Origin: Arthrobacter sp. efr-133-TYG-118
GTDB taxonomy: Bacteria; Actinomycetota; Actinomycetes; Actinomycetales; Micrococcaceae
Direction of reading: 5' to 3'
Assembly (NCBI RefSeq): GCF_030209755.1
Contig: NZ_JARVRH010000025.1
Span: 1-64,000, forward strand
Length of the DNA stretch: 64,000 bases
A program made the position numbers and the translations under genes. The notes under the pieces were generated by a model, which saw nothing but the letters and a program-made list of their open reading frames with translations, did not search any database and had not been told where the DNA came from. Below, piece by piece: positions 32,962-40,973 of the stretch (its first letter is position 1; the number at the start of each line of letters is the position of its first letter).

Positions 32962-33995
32962 GCATCGCCACCCCTTCGAAGGGCACCGCTTCGACAGGCA
33001 CAGCACCGAAAGGCGCAGCACCCAAGCTGAAAACGTCGGCCATGATCGCGTCCTTCGCGGATCCGGGCCAAAAGACTTCTTCCGCGCCTTTCGGCCACGC
33101 GTTGGTGAAGGCCGCCGAAGCTGACCCGCGAATCGTCGGACTCACCGCCGACCTGGGCAAATACACGGACATGCATATTTTCGCGCAGGCCTTCCCGGAG
33201 CGGTTCTTCCAGATGGGCATGGCCGAGCAGTTGCTCTTCGGTGCGGCGGCAGGGTTCGCCGAGACCGGCCTAATACCGTTCGCCTCGACCTATTCCGTAT
33301 TTGCCGCGCGCCGGGCCTACGACTTCCTGTGCCTCGACATCGCTGAGCCGAACCTGAACGTGAACATCGTCGGCGGACTCCCTGGGCTGACAACGGGCTA
33401 CGGCCCCAGCCACCAGGCCACGGAGGACATGGCGATCTTCCGCGGCATGCCCAATCTGACCATCGTCGATCCGTGCGACTCCGTGGACATCGAACAAGCG
33501 GTGCCGCAGCTGGCCGCCAGCGACGGCCCGACGTACCTGCGCCTCTTGCGCGGCAACGTCCCCACCGTGCTGGACGAGTACGACTACACGTTCGAACTCG
33601 GCAAGGCGAAGGTGCTGCGCGGCGGCAACGACGTCGTGTTCGTCTCGAGCGGGTTGATGACCATGCGCGCGCTGCAGGCAGCGGAGGCGCTCGCCGCGCA
33701 CAAGGTGGATGTCGCCGTCGTGCACGCCCCCACTATCAAGCCGTTCGACGCCGCCACCGTCTTGGCGGAACTGAACACCGATCGCCTGGCCGTCACGCTG
33801 GAGAACCACAGCGTGGTGGGCGGCCTATTCGAAACCGTGGCCTCGGCCATTGTCACGGCTGGGCTGGGCAAGCGGGTGGTTCCCGTGGCGCTTCCGGACG
33901 AGTTCCTCGACGCCGGTGCACTGCCCACCCTGCACGGGCGCTACGGATTGTCGGTACAGCGGATCGTGGCGAAGGTCCTCGCTGAACTGGGCTGA
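32958..33995 (+). CDS. Transketolase-like enzyme, C-terminal subunit
   Basis: A 345-residue partner carrying the pyrimidine-binding and C-terminal domains: GLTADLGKYTDMHIFAQAFP near residue 56, catalytic Glu region RFFQMGMAEQLLFGAAAGFA near 78 and FASTYSVFAARRAYDF near 105. The first about 30 residues are low-complexity Ser/Thr/Ala/Lys/Gly (SKGTASTGTAPKGAAPK), absent from typical subunits. The ATG overlaps the N-subunit stop and follows GGGAAGG. Split transketolases occur in specialised pathways (sulfoglycolysis, apulose-phosphate), so a dedicated substrate is plausible. Confidence 0.9.
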   Translation: MSIATPSKGTASTGTAPKGAAPKLKTSAMIASFADPGQKTSSAPFGHALVKAAEADPRIVGLTADLGKYTDMHIFAQAFPERFFQMGMAEQLLFGAAAGFAETGLIPFASTYSVFAARRAYDFLCLDIAEPNLNVNIVGGLPGLTTGYGPSHQATEDMAIFRGMPNLTIVDPCDSVDIEQAVPQLAASDGPTYLRLLRGNVPTVLDEYDYTFELGKAKVLRGGNDVVFVSSGLMTMRALQAAEALAAHKVDVAVVHAPTIKPFDAATVLAELNTDRLAVTLENHSVVGGLFETVASAIVTAGLGKRVVPVALPDEFLDAGALPTLHGRYGLSVQRIVAKVLAELG

Positions 33996-34060
33996 GCCTG
34001 GTAATTCGTTGGCAGGAGCGCGGAGCGGGCGTGGGCCGGTTCCGCGCTCCTGCCGTAAGA

Positions 34061-34073
34061 TCAACAGTTAACA
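34061..34073. promoter_or_regulatory. GntR operator 4 (half-matching)
   Basis: TCAACAGTTAACA matches the reverse of operator 1 at nearly all positions. It lies 45 bases upstream of the GntR gene, next to operator 5. Confidence 0.55.
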
Positions 34074-34076
34074 CAC

Positions 34077-34092
34077 CGACTGTAAACAGTCG
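34077..34092. promoter_or_regulatory. GntR operator 5
   Basis: CGACTGTAAACAGTCG is palindromic except for the central pair. It is 25 bases upstream of the GntR start codon, which indicates self-regulation. Confidence 0.7.
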
Positions 34093-34117
34093 ACCACTGA
34101 CATTGAGGACGGACATA

Positions 34118-34777
34118 ATGGCCGGAGCAACAGCACCCCTTCTGGGACTGGAAAAGAAAAGCCTGCGTGAGCAGGCGCTCTCTGCTCTGCGCACCGCCAT
34201 CACCAGCGGCGAGCTGGCGCCGGGGCGCCATTTGGTGGAAACCGAGCTGTCGGACATGCTCCAGATCAGCCGCGGGACGCTCCGGGAAGCCTTGCGGCAA
34301 CTCGAGCAAGAAGGCCTGCTGTCCGCAGGACCCCGCGGCCGGCTCTCCGTCCGCCATCTCGACGCCAAGGAAATCCGCGATATCTACTCCGTGCGGGCAG
34401 CCCTGGAGTCCCTTGCTGCGCGCACGCTCTGCGAGTTGCCGGACCGCCAACAGGTGATCACTTCGCTGCGCTCCGCCATCGACGCCATGGCCGCCGCGGC
34501 CAAAGGAAGCCTCGAGGAACGGATCGAGTCCGATCTGGAATTCCACCGCACCATGTGCCGTCTCACGGGCAACGAGACCCTGCTCCATTCCTGGGAATCG
34601 CTGGAGGGATCCATCCGGATGTCCATCATGTTCGCCGGACTGGAAAAGGGCGTCAAGAACATGAGCGTCGAGCGTCACCACGACATCGTGGCGGCCATCG
34701 AGACCGGTGATGCATCCCTGGCACGCAAGACCATCCTCGAGCACATGGACAGCGCTGCCGCGGAGCTGGTGGCTTAA
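34118..34777 (+). CDS. GntR-family (FCD domain) regulator of the tetrose operon
   Basis: A 219-residue regulator with an N-terminal winged helix (LREQALSALRTAITSGELAP near residue 15, then MLQISRGTLREALRQLEQEG near 45) and a C-terminal FCD ligand domain (IYSVRAALESLAARTLCEL near 90, DLEFHRTMCRLTGNETLL near 142). FCD regulators of the FadR group bind TGT-N-ACA palindromes, exactly what is found here and at 30573-30662. The ATG follows GAGG. The ligand is probably a pathway intermediate, with a metal bound by Asp/His residues. Confidence 0.92.
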   Translation: MAGATAPLLGLEKKSLREQALSALRTAITSGELAPGRHLVETELSDMLQISRGTLREALRQLEQEGLLSAGPRGRLSVRHLDAKEIRDIYSVRAALESLAARTLCELPDRQQVITSLRSAIDAMAAAAKGSLEERIESDLEFHRTMCRLTGNETLLHSWESLEGSIRMSIMFAGLEKGVKNMSVERHHDIVAAIETGDASLARKTILEHMDSAAAELVA

Positions 34778-34905
34778 GCGCCCGACGGCGGGTGCCCGAC
34801 GGCGGCGCTCAACTTTCGCGGTAACGGCGCCTCTGAGGGGGTCACTGCCAGTACCCCTCAGGACAGAGACTCCCTTGTTTTCTGCATGGGCTGTTTCCTT
34901 AAACC

Positions 34906-36303
34906 ATGACTCGTCCCGAAACCACTTTTCCGGCTCCGGTTCCTCCCTCAGCCATGGCCGATGCTCCCCGGGCACGGCTCACGCTCATCATTGCGTCGCT
35001 AGGGTTCTTCCTGATCACCCTCGACATCCTGATCGTCAATGTCGCGCTCACCAGCATCGGCAAAGAACTCGGGGGCGGAACGGCAGGCCTGCAATGGGTC
35101 ATCGACGGCTACACGCTGATGTTCGCCGCGTTGTTGCTGTTCGCAGGGAACCTGTCGGATCGGATCGGCGCGAAAAGGGCGCTGGGATGGGGTATCGCAC
35201 TGTTTCTGGTGGCGTCGGTCGCGTGCGCACTCGCGCCGACGTCGGGAGTGCTCATTGCCGCCCGCTTCCTCCAAGGAGGTGCCGCATCGATCATGCTGCC
35301 GGCGTCGATGGCGCTGATTCGGCAAGCCTTTCCCGATCCCCGCCGTCGCGCACATGCCCTCGGGATCTGGGCGGTTGGCGGGGCAGTCGCCGGAGCCGTA
35401 GGCCCGCTTGTCGGCGGCCTCCTCACCACGCTGGACTGGCGGCTCGTGTTCGGGATCAACCTTCCCGTCTGCATCGCGATGCTTGTACTCCTGGCTTCCG
35501 TCGCCACGTCCCCGCGAAGGCCGACTCCGTTCGACTGGCCAGGCCAGGCCGCGGCGATCGTTGCCTTGACCGGGTTGATGTACGGCCTCATTACGGGAGG
35601 GACCGAGGGCTTCGACACGGTACCCGTCATCGGTAGCCTGGTGCTCGCAGGGGTTAGTCTCGCGGCTTTCCTTTTGATCCAGGCGCGCGGCCGGCACCCG
35701 ATGATGCCGCTCGAGCTGTTTCGCTCCACTGGCATGAGAATTTCGCTCTCGGTCGGTTTCGCGTTCATGGTTGGCCACTTCGGGACCGTCTTTGTGGTCA
35801 GTCTCTTTCTCCAACAGCACCTCGGGCTGACACCTCTTCAGGCCGGGTTCACTTTCCTTCCTTCGGCGGCGTTCAGCATCGTCGGTAACATCGTCAGCGG
35901 AACCCTCTCGAACCGCTTCGGGACGCGGGTGCCGGTGGTCGTCGGATTGACGTCCATGGTGGTGGGGCTCACCGCGATGCTTCTCACTGCGCCGCTGGGG
36001 TCGCCGCTACTCGTCGGTATCTTCTTGATTTTCACGGGTTCGGGAGGATCGATCGCGATGCCGCAGGTCACCGCCGTCGTACTCGCGAGCGTCCCGAGCG
36101 AAAAAGCGGGCACGGCAAGCGCGGTATTCAACACCTTCCGCCAAGTGGGCGGCGCGGTCGCCATCGCCGTCTTCGGCGCTCTCATCGCAGACCGCACGAA
36201 CTTCGTCCACGGTATGCAGACCAGCTTTATCATCGCGGCGTCGCTTCTTCTCACCGCGCTCGCCAGCCTCTTCATCCACTCACCGGGCGCAGCCAAGAGC
36301 TGA
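34906..36303 (+). CDS. MFS multidrug exporter, DHA2 (EmrB/QacA) family
   Basis: A 465-residue drug:proton antiporter. About fourteen membrane segments are visible. Family motifs: LDILIVNVALTSIG near residue 40, GNLSDRIGAKRALGWG near 82 and the motif C-like GIWAVGGAVAGAVGPLVGG near 155. The 128-base gap before it holds a TGAGGGG/CCCCTCA inverted repeat (34834-34860) that could be an operator or leader hairpin. It converges on the UvrA-like gene with 17 bases between stops; both are resistance-type genes. Confidence 0.9.
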   Translation: MTRPETTFPAPVPPSAMADAPRARLTLIIASLGFFLITLDILIVNVALTSIGKELGGGTAGLQWVIDGYTLMFAALLLFAGNLSDRIGAKRALGWGIALFLVASVACALAPTSGVLIAARFLQGGAASIMLPASMALIRQAFPDPRRRAHALGIWAVGGAVAGAVGPLVGGLLTTLDWRLVFGINLPVCIAMLVLLASVATSPRRPTPFDWPGQAAAIVALTGLMYGLITGGTEGFDTVPVIGSLVLAGVSLAAFLLIQARGRHPMMPLELFRSTGMRISLSVGFAFMVGHFGTVFVVSLFLQQHLGLTPLQAGFTFLPSAAFSIVGNIVSGTLSNRFGTRVPVVVGLTSMVVGLTAMLLTAPLGSPLLVGIFLIFTGSGGSIAMPQVTAVVLASVPSEKAGTASAVFNTFRQVGGAVAIAVFGALIADRTNFVHGMQTSFIIAASLLLTALASLFIHSPGAAKS

Positions 36304-36320
36304 GCCGCCGTCTTGCTAGC

Positions 36321-38711
36321 TCACCCGCCCACGTAAGCCGCCAGGTGCTCGCCGGTGAGGGTGGAGCGGGCTGCGACGAGATCGGCGGGGGTGCCCTCGA
36401 AAACGATCCGGCCGCCGTCGTGACCCGCGCCCGGGCCGAGGTCGACGATCCAATCGGCATGCGCCATGACCGCCTGGTGGTGCTCGATGACGATGACAGA
36501 CTTCCCGGAGTCTACGAGCCGGTCGAGCAAGCCGAGCAGCTGTTCGACGTCGGCGAGATGCAGGCCCGAGGTGGGCTCGTCCAGAACGAGCACGCCGCCC
36601 TTTTCGCCCATGTGAGTGGCCAGCTTGATCCGCTGCCGCTCGCCGCCGGAAAGGGTGGTGAGCGGTTGGCCGAGGCTGAGGTAGCCAAGTCCGACGTCGG
36701 CGAGCCGCTGCAGGATCGCGTGGGCCGCCGGGATCCTGGATTCGCCCGCGGAGAAGAACTCCTCGGCTTCTTTCACGGACATCGCCAACACCTCCGCGAT
36801 GTTGCGGCCGCCGAGGCGGTATTCAAGCACCGATGCCTGGAACCTCTTGCCTTCGCATTCCTCGCACGGAGTGGCGACCGTGTCCATGAACCCGAGATCC
36901 GTGTATATGACGCCCGCGCCGTTGCAGGTGGGGCATGCGCCCTCGGAATTGGCGCTGAACAGCGCCGGTTTCACGCCATTGGCCTTCGCGAACGCCTTGC
37001 GGATGGGCTCGAGCAGCCCGGTGTACGTCGCGGGGTTGCTCCGCCGTGAGCCCTTGATAGCCCCTTGATCTATCGAAACGACGCCGTCCCGCTTGGACAG
37101 TGAGCCGTGGATCAACGAACTCTTCCCCGAACCGGCGACGCCCGTGACCACAACCAGGACCCCGAGCGGAATGTCGATGTCGACGTCGCGCAGGTTGTTC
37201 TCGCTCGCTCCGCGGATCTCGAGTGCGCCGCCGGATGTCCGCACCGTCTTCTTGAGGGTTGAGCGATCCTCAAGGTGGCGCCCGGTCAGGGTGCCGCTGG
37301 AACGCAGCCCTTCGAGGGTGCCTTCAAAGACCACTTCGCCACCGGCGGTGCCCGCGCCGGGACCGAGGTCGACCACGTGGTCGGCGATCGCGATCGCTTC
37401 CGGCTTGTGCTCCACGACGAGCACGGTGTTGCCCTTGTCCCGCAGTTGCAGCAGCAGCTTGTTCATGCGCTCGATGTCGTGCGGGTGCAATCCGATCGTG
37501 GGTTCGTCGAAGACGTAGGTGACGTCCGTGAGTGAGGAGCCCAGGTGCCGGATCATCTTGGTGCGCTGCGCCTCACCGCCGGAGAGCGTTCCTGCCGGCC
37601 GGTCAAGCGAGAGATAGCCGAGCCCGATCTCAGCGAACGAGTCAAGGAGGTGCCGCAGCCCTTTGAGGAGTGGTGCCACCGACGGTTCGTCGAGCCCGCG
37701 CACCCAGTCGGCAAGGTCGCTGATCTGCATCGAGCACGCGTCCGCGATGCTGATTCCCTTGATCTTTGACGAGCGGGCCGCCTCGGTAAGCCGGGTGCCA
37801 TCGCAATCGGGACAGGTCGTGAAGGTGATGGCCCGCTCGACGAAGGCGCGGATATGTGGCTGCATTCCCTCCGGGTCCTTGGAGAGCATGGACTTCTGGA
37901 TCTTGGGAATCAGGCCCTCGTAGGTCAGGTTGATTCCCTCGACCTTAATCTTGGTTGGCTCCTTGTGGAGCAGGTCGTGGAGTTCCTTCTTGGTGTACTT
38001 GCTGATCGGCTTATCCATGTCGAAGAAGCCGGAGCCGCTGAAGATGCGGCCGTACCAGCCGTCCATGCTGTAGCCGGGGATGGTGAGCGCGCCCTCAGCG
38101 AGCGACTTGCCGCGGTCGTACAGTGCGGTCAGATCGAAGTCGGTGACCGAGCCCCGCCCTTCGCAGCGCGGGCACATACCGCCGGTGATGCTGAAACTCC
38201 GCCGCTCCTTCGTCGTCGTGCCACCGCGCTCGAAAGTGACCGCGCCCGCGCCCGAGACCGAAGCGACGTTGAACGAGAACGCTTGGGGCGATCCGATGTG
38301 CGGCTGGCCAAGCCGGCTGAAGAGCATGCGCAGCATGGTGTTCGCATCGGTGGCGGTGCCGACGGTGGAGCGGGTGTTCGCGCCCATCCGCTCCTGGTCG
38401 ACGATGATCGCCGTCGTCAGTCCTTCGAGTAGGTCCACATCCGGGCGCGCCATGGTCGGCATGAACCCTTGCACGAAGGTGCTGTACGTCTCGTTGATCA
38501 TGCGCTGCGACTCCGCGGCGATCGTGGCGAAAACGAGGGAGCTCTTGCCCGAACCGGAGACGCCCGTGAACACCGTCAGCCGGCGCTTCGGCAGCTCGAT
38601 GCTGATGTCCTTGAGGTTGTTCTCCCGTGCACCCTGCACGCGAATCAGATCGTGGGTGTCGGCAGTGTGCAGCTCAGGCGACTGCGTGTCCGTGCTCGTG
38701 GCCGTGCTCAT
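36321..38711 (-). CDS. UvrA-like ATPase, class II (drug-resistance type)
   Basis: A 796-residue protein with two ABC ATPase halves: Walker A GVSGSGKSSLVFA near residue 50 and GVAGSGKSSLIHG near 515, signatures LSGGEAQRTKMIRHLGSSL and LSGGERQRIKLATHM, and Walker B motifs with DEPT in both. Zinc-type CxxC pairs are present (CPRCEGRG, CPDCDGTR, CPTCNGAG, CEECEGKR). At about 800 residues it is shorter than excision-repair UvrA (about 940-1000), as in UvrA2/DrrC-like proteins linked to drug tolerance. Start at 38711 follows GGAGAC. Confidence 0.9.
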   Translation of the reverse strand: MSTATSTDTQSPELHTADTHDLIRVQGARENNLKDISIELPKRRLTVFTGVSGSGKSSLVFATIAAESQRMINETYSTFVQGFMPTMARPDVDLLEGLTTAIIVDQERMGANTRSTVGTATDANTMLRMLFSRLGQPHIGSPQAFSFNVASVSGAGAVTFERGGTTTKERRSFSITGGMCPRCEGRGSVTDFDLTALYDRGKSLAEGALTIPGYSMDGWYGRIFSGSGFFDMDKPISKYTKKELHDLLHKEPTKIKVEGINLTYEGLIPKIQKSMLSKDPEGMQPHIRAFVERAITFTTCPDCDGTRLTEAARSSKIKGISIADACSMQISDLADWVRGLDEPSVAPLLKGLRHLLDSFAEIGLGYLSLDRPAGTLSGGEAQRTKMIRHLGSSLTDVTYVFDEPTIGLHPHDIERMNKLLLQLRDKGNTVLVVEHKPEAIAIADHVVDLGPGAGTAGGEVVFEGTLEGLRSSGTLTGRHLEDRSTLKKTVRTSGGALEIRGASENNLRDVDIDIPLGVLVVVTGVAGSGKSSLIHGSLSKRDGVVSIDQGAIKGSRRSNPATYTGLLEPIRKAFAKANGVKPALFSANSEGACPTCNGAGVIYTDLGFMDTVATPCEECEGKRFQASVLEYRLGGRNIAEVLAMSVKEAEEFFSAGESRIPAAHAILQRLADVGLGYLSLGQPLTTLSGGERQRIKLATHMGEKGGVLVLDEPTSGLHLADVEQLLGLLDRLVDSGKSVIVIEHHQAVMAHADWIVDLGPGAGHDGGRIVFEGTPADLVAARSTLTGEHLAAYVGG

Positions 38712-38767
38712 CGTGTCTCCATCTTTACGCGGGGTCGTCTTCGCGGTCTTCGTCGGCGTTTGGCTGG

Positions 38768-39127
38768 CTATTGAGGATCCTGAAGCAGCCCGAGGACGTT
38801 GCCGTCGGGGTCGGTCACGGTGGCCACCAGGCGGCCACCCCCGACGTCGCGGGCTGCTTCCTTCAGGGTAGCGCCGGCGGCAGTCACCTCGGCCAGCTTC
38901 GCCTCGATGTCCGAGACGTGCCAGTAAGCGACAGGCGAGGTCATGGCCTGCGGTCCGCCTCCCGGAACGAGCCCGATGTGCTGGCCCGCGACGTCGAAGC
39001 CGACGTAATACGGCCCGTCGGCCTGCGGCGGTATGCCGAGCAAAGCCGTGTACACAGCTTTCGCCGCGGCGAGATCGGAAACGGGATGCAGCACGGTCTT
39101 GATTCCCTCGTTGGAAGAGTCGCTCAT
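38768..39127 (-). CDS. VOC-family (glyoxalase/bleomycin-resistance fold) protein
   Basis: A 119-residue protein with two beta-alpha-beta-beta-beta units: VLHPVSDLAAAKAVYTALLG near residue 12, YYVGFDVAGQHIGLVPGG, and the second half ending VATVTDPDGNVLGLLQDP. The start at 39127 follows AGGAG; an ATG six codons earlier is less well placed. Metal-ligand positions look only partly kept, so enzymatic function is uncertain. It is 56 bases upstream of the UvrA-like gene on the same strand. Confidence 0.85.
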   Translation of the reverse strand: MSDSSNEGIKTVLHPVSDLAAAKAVYTALLGIPPQADGPYYVGFDVAGQHIGLVPGGGPQAMTSPVAYWHVSDIEAKLAEVTAAGATLKEAARDVGGGRLVATVTDPDGNVLGLLQDPQ

Positions 39128-39340
39128 GTTCACTCCTGAAGTCATTGCGGGACGAAGCTGGCGTGGACGGTGTTGTCCATGACCGCCATTCTAGGCGCGG
39201 CCAGAAAGTGCCGCTTCTCCATTCCTGACCGGTCTGGGGCAGGGAGATTCGTTCTATGGACATCCCTGTTGAGCGGTGCCACGATGGCCGAACATGGCCC
39301 TGGCGTATAGCGCCAGGGCGAAGCGAGGCTGGAGGAACCA

Positions 39341-39772
39341 ATGCCGGATTCCGATCTCGATCTGATGGTGGAGAAATACCATCGAGCGCTTGATGCGTTC
39401 GTCAAAGGAGACCCGGAGCAGCAGAAGAAGCTCTTCTCAAAGAGCGACGACGTCACGCTCGCTAATCCGCTCGGCCCGCCTGTCCGGGGCTCGAGTGCGG
39501 TCGAGGCGACCATGGATCGGGCGTCCTCCGGGCTGAGGGAGGGCGAGCCCATCAGATTCGAACGAATCTCGGGTTACGTCGGGACGGAGCTTGCGTACAT
39601 CGTCGAAATCGAATGGGCACGGGCCAAGGTTGGCGGGTCTGATGAGGTATCCCCGATACCCCTTCGGGTGACGACGATCTTCCGCCGGGAAGACGGTGAG
39701 TGGAAGGTTCTCCACCGTCACGCGGATCCCATACTTTCCCCGCGGCCAATCGAGTCGATCGTCCAGGCCTAG
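39341..39772 (+). CDS. SnoaL-like / NTF2-fold protein
   Basis: A 143-residue cone-shaped alpha+beta barrel protein of the SnoaL_3 type: MVEKYHRALDAFVKGDPEQQ near residue 9, then GSSAVEATMDRA and the C-terminal VTTIFRREDGEWKVLHRHAD. A strong GGAGG site precedes the ATG. Such proteins often act as small-molecule isomerases or stress-associated ketosteroid-isomerase-like proteins. The function here is unknown. Its stop overlaps the convergent Nudix gene by four bases. The 213-base gap upstream shows no other feature. Confidence 0.82.
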   Translation: MPDSDLDLMVEKYHRALDAFVKGDPEQQKKLFSKSDDVTLANPLGPPVRGSSAVEATMDRASSGLREGEPIRFERISGYVGTELAYIVEIEWARAKVGGSDEVSPIPLRVTTIFRREDGEWKVLHRHADPILSPRPIESIVQA

Positions 39773-40239
39773 TGGTTCCCAAGGTGCCGGATCAACGCGT
39801 CAAGTATCGGCACCTGCCCGCTCACCAGTTTGGCGCGGGCGACTGCCTCCGTGGCCCAAACTGCGTCGTCGATCTCCGGGTAGCTCCGGACGATGCCGGA
39901 TCCTCGCGGCCATTCCAGCTCGAAGGTGTTGCTCACGATTCTCACGGGGTCGAAGTCCGACTCGGCAGTGAAAGCCGCCACGAGTTTGCCCGACGGTTGC
40001 CGGAAGATGCCCAGCTGGTGATATTCGACGGCCGGCGGGGGAGTGCCCATCTCCTCGGCGAATTCACGCTTGGCGGCCACAAGGGGATCCTCGTCTTCGA
40101 GGTATTCACCTTTGGGAATGGACCAGGCGCGTGCATCCTTATGGGCCCAGAACGGGCCGCCCATGTGGGCTATCCAGACTTCCAGTTCCGCCGTGGAGCT
40201 CCGACGGTACAACAGAATTCCCGCGCTTCGAACGGTCAT
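39769..40239 (-). CDS. Nudix hydrolase
   Basis: A 156-residue Nudix protein. The full Nudix box is visible at about residues 44-65: GEYLEDEDPLVAAKREFAEE followed by MG, matching GX5EX7REUXEEXGU. It begins MTVRSAGILLYRR and includes WSIPKGEY, typical of MutT-related enzymes that hydrolyse nucleoside diphosphate derivatives. It overlaps the convergent SnoaL-like gene by four bases and is 19 bases from the end of the TetR gene. Confidence 0.92.
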   Translation of the reverse strand: MTVRSAGILLYRRSSTAELEVWIAHMGGPFWAHKDARAWSIPKGEYLEDEDPLVAAKREFAEEMGTPPPAVEYHQLGIFRQPSGKLVAAFTAESDFDPVRIVSNTFELEWPRGSGIVRSYPEIDDAVWATEAVARAKLVSGQVPILDALIRHLGNH

Positions 40240-40258
40240 TTGCCCTCCCAGGCATAGG

Positions 40259-40891
40259 TTATCCGCCGGGTCGGACGGCCGGAACCCGCAGCACTCGCAG
40301 GGCCTCTACCAAATACGGGACTGGGTCAGCATCCGTGCCGGCGGCCCACTGCATCCAGGCCTCGAAGGTCGCCCCGAGATAGGCTGCGCACAGATAGCCC
40401 GCCGCGCTTTCGCTGACGCCTTGCGCCACGAGGTAAAGCCGCGCCCGTTCCCGCTGTGGGGCCAGGGCATCGTAGCTTCTGCTCGCCAGCTCAGGGTGCT
40501 CTGCGATCAGGCGCAGGCGCCCCCGCGTGACGGAAAGGTCCGGGATCGCCGAAGCCCCGGCGATGGCGGCCGCCCGCAGTCCCGCGAGGATGCCGCTGTC
40601 GGAAGGGTCGCCGTCGGACTGGTCCGCTGCGCGAGCGTTCTCCAGCACCTGTCCCGAGGCTTCCACCACCGGTTCCATGCCACCCCAGACGAGGTCAGCT
40701 TTGTTCGGGAAGTAGCGGTAGAGGCTCTTCCGTCCGATTCCCGCTGCGCGTGCGATGTCCTCCATTGATGTCCGTTCGTAGCCGTTCTCGGCAAAAAGAC
40801 GGAGCGCGACGCCGGCCACGGCGTCCGGATCAATTGTCGCCGGGCGTCCGGTGGAGCGCCCGACGCCGGGCTTCGTATGGTCTGAGGGCAT
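40259..40891 (-). CDS. TetR-family regulator (MftR-like)
   Basis: A 210-residue repressor with the helix-turn-helix region FAENGYERTSMEDIARAAGI near residue 33 and GRKSLYRYFPNKADLVWGGM, resembling the MftR group. The C-terminal ligand domain is larger and less conserved. The ATG at 40891 has GGAG rather close; a GTG a few codons upstream is possible. It is divergent from the SDR gene, and a perfect palindrome at 40916 lies between them, so it likely represses both. Confidence 0.9.
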   Translation of the reverse strand: MPSDHTKPGVGRSTGRPATIDPDAVAGVALRLFAENGYERTSMEDIARAAGIGRKSLYRYFPNKADLVWGGMEPVVEASGQVLENARAADQSDGDPSDSGILAGLRAAAIAGASAIPDLSVTRGRLRLIAEHPELASRSYDALAPQRERARLYLVAQGVSESAAGYLCAAYLGATFEAWMQWAAGTDADPVPYLVEALRVLRVPAVRPGG

Positions 40892-40915
40892 CTCTCCAGT
40901 ATCCACTCTTACATA

Positions 40916-40932
40916 ATGACACGTAGTGTCAT
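40916..40932. promoter_or_regulatory. TetR operator in divergent promoter
   Basis: ATGACAC, three bases, GTGTCAT: perfect 7-bp arms. It lies 25 bases upstream of the TetR start and 42 bases upstream of the SDR start. Confidence 0.75.
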
Positions 40933-40973
40933 AAAGTGAAGGAAACGCCACGAACACGTTCGGGAGGAACAAC

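Noticed and set aside
34834..34860. TGAGGGG/CCCCTCA inverted repeat as a terminator for the GntR gene
   Set aside because: The 13-base loop and lack of a T-run make it weak; it could equally be an operator for the MFS gene, so it is only mentioned there.
38712..39341. In-frame extension of the UvrA-like gene upstream of 38711
   Set aside because: The extension would run through the VOC gene in another frame; the ATG at 38711 has a good ribosome site and precedes the first ABC domain at the normal distance.
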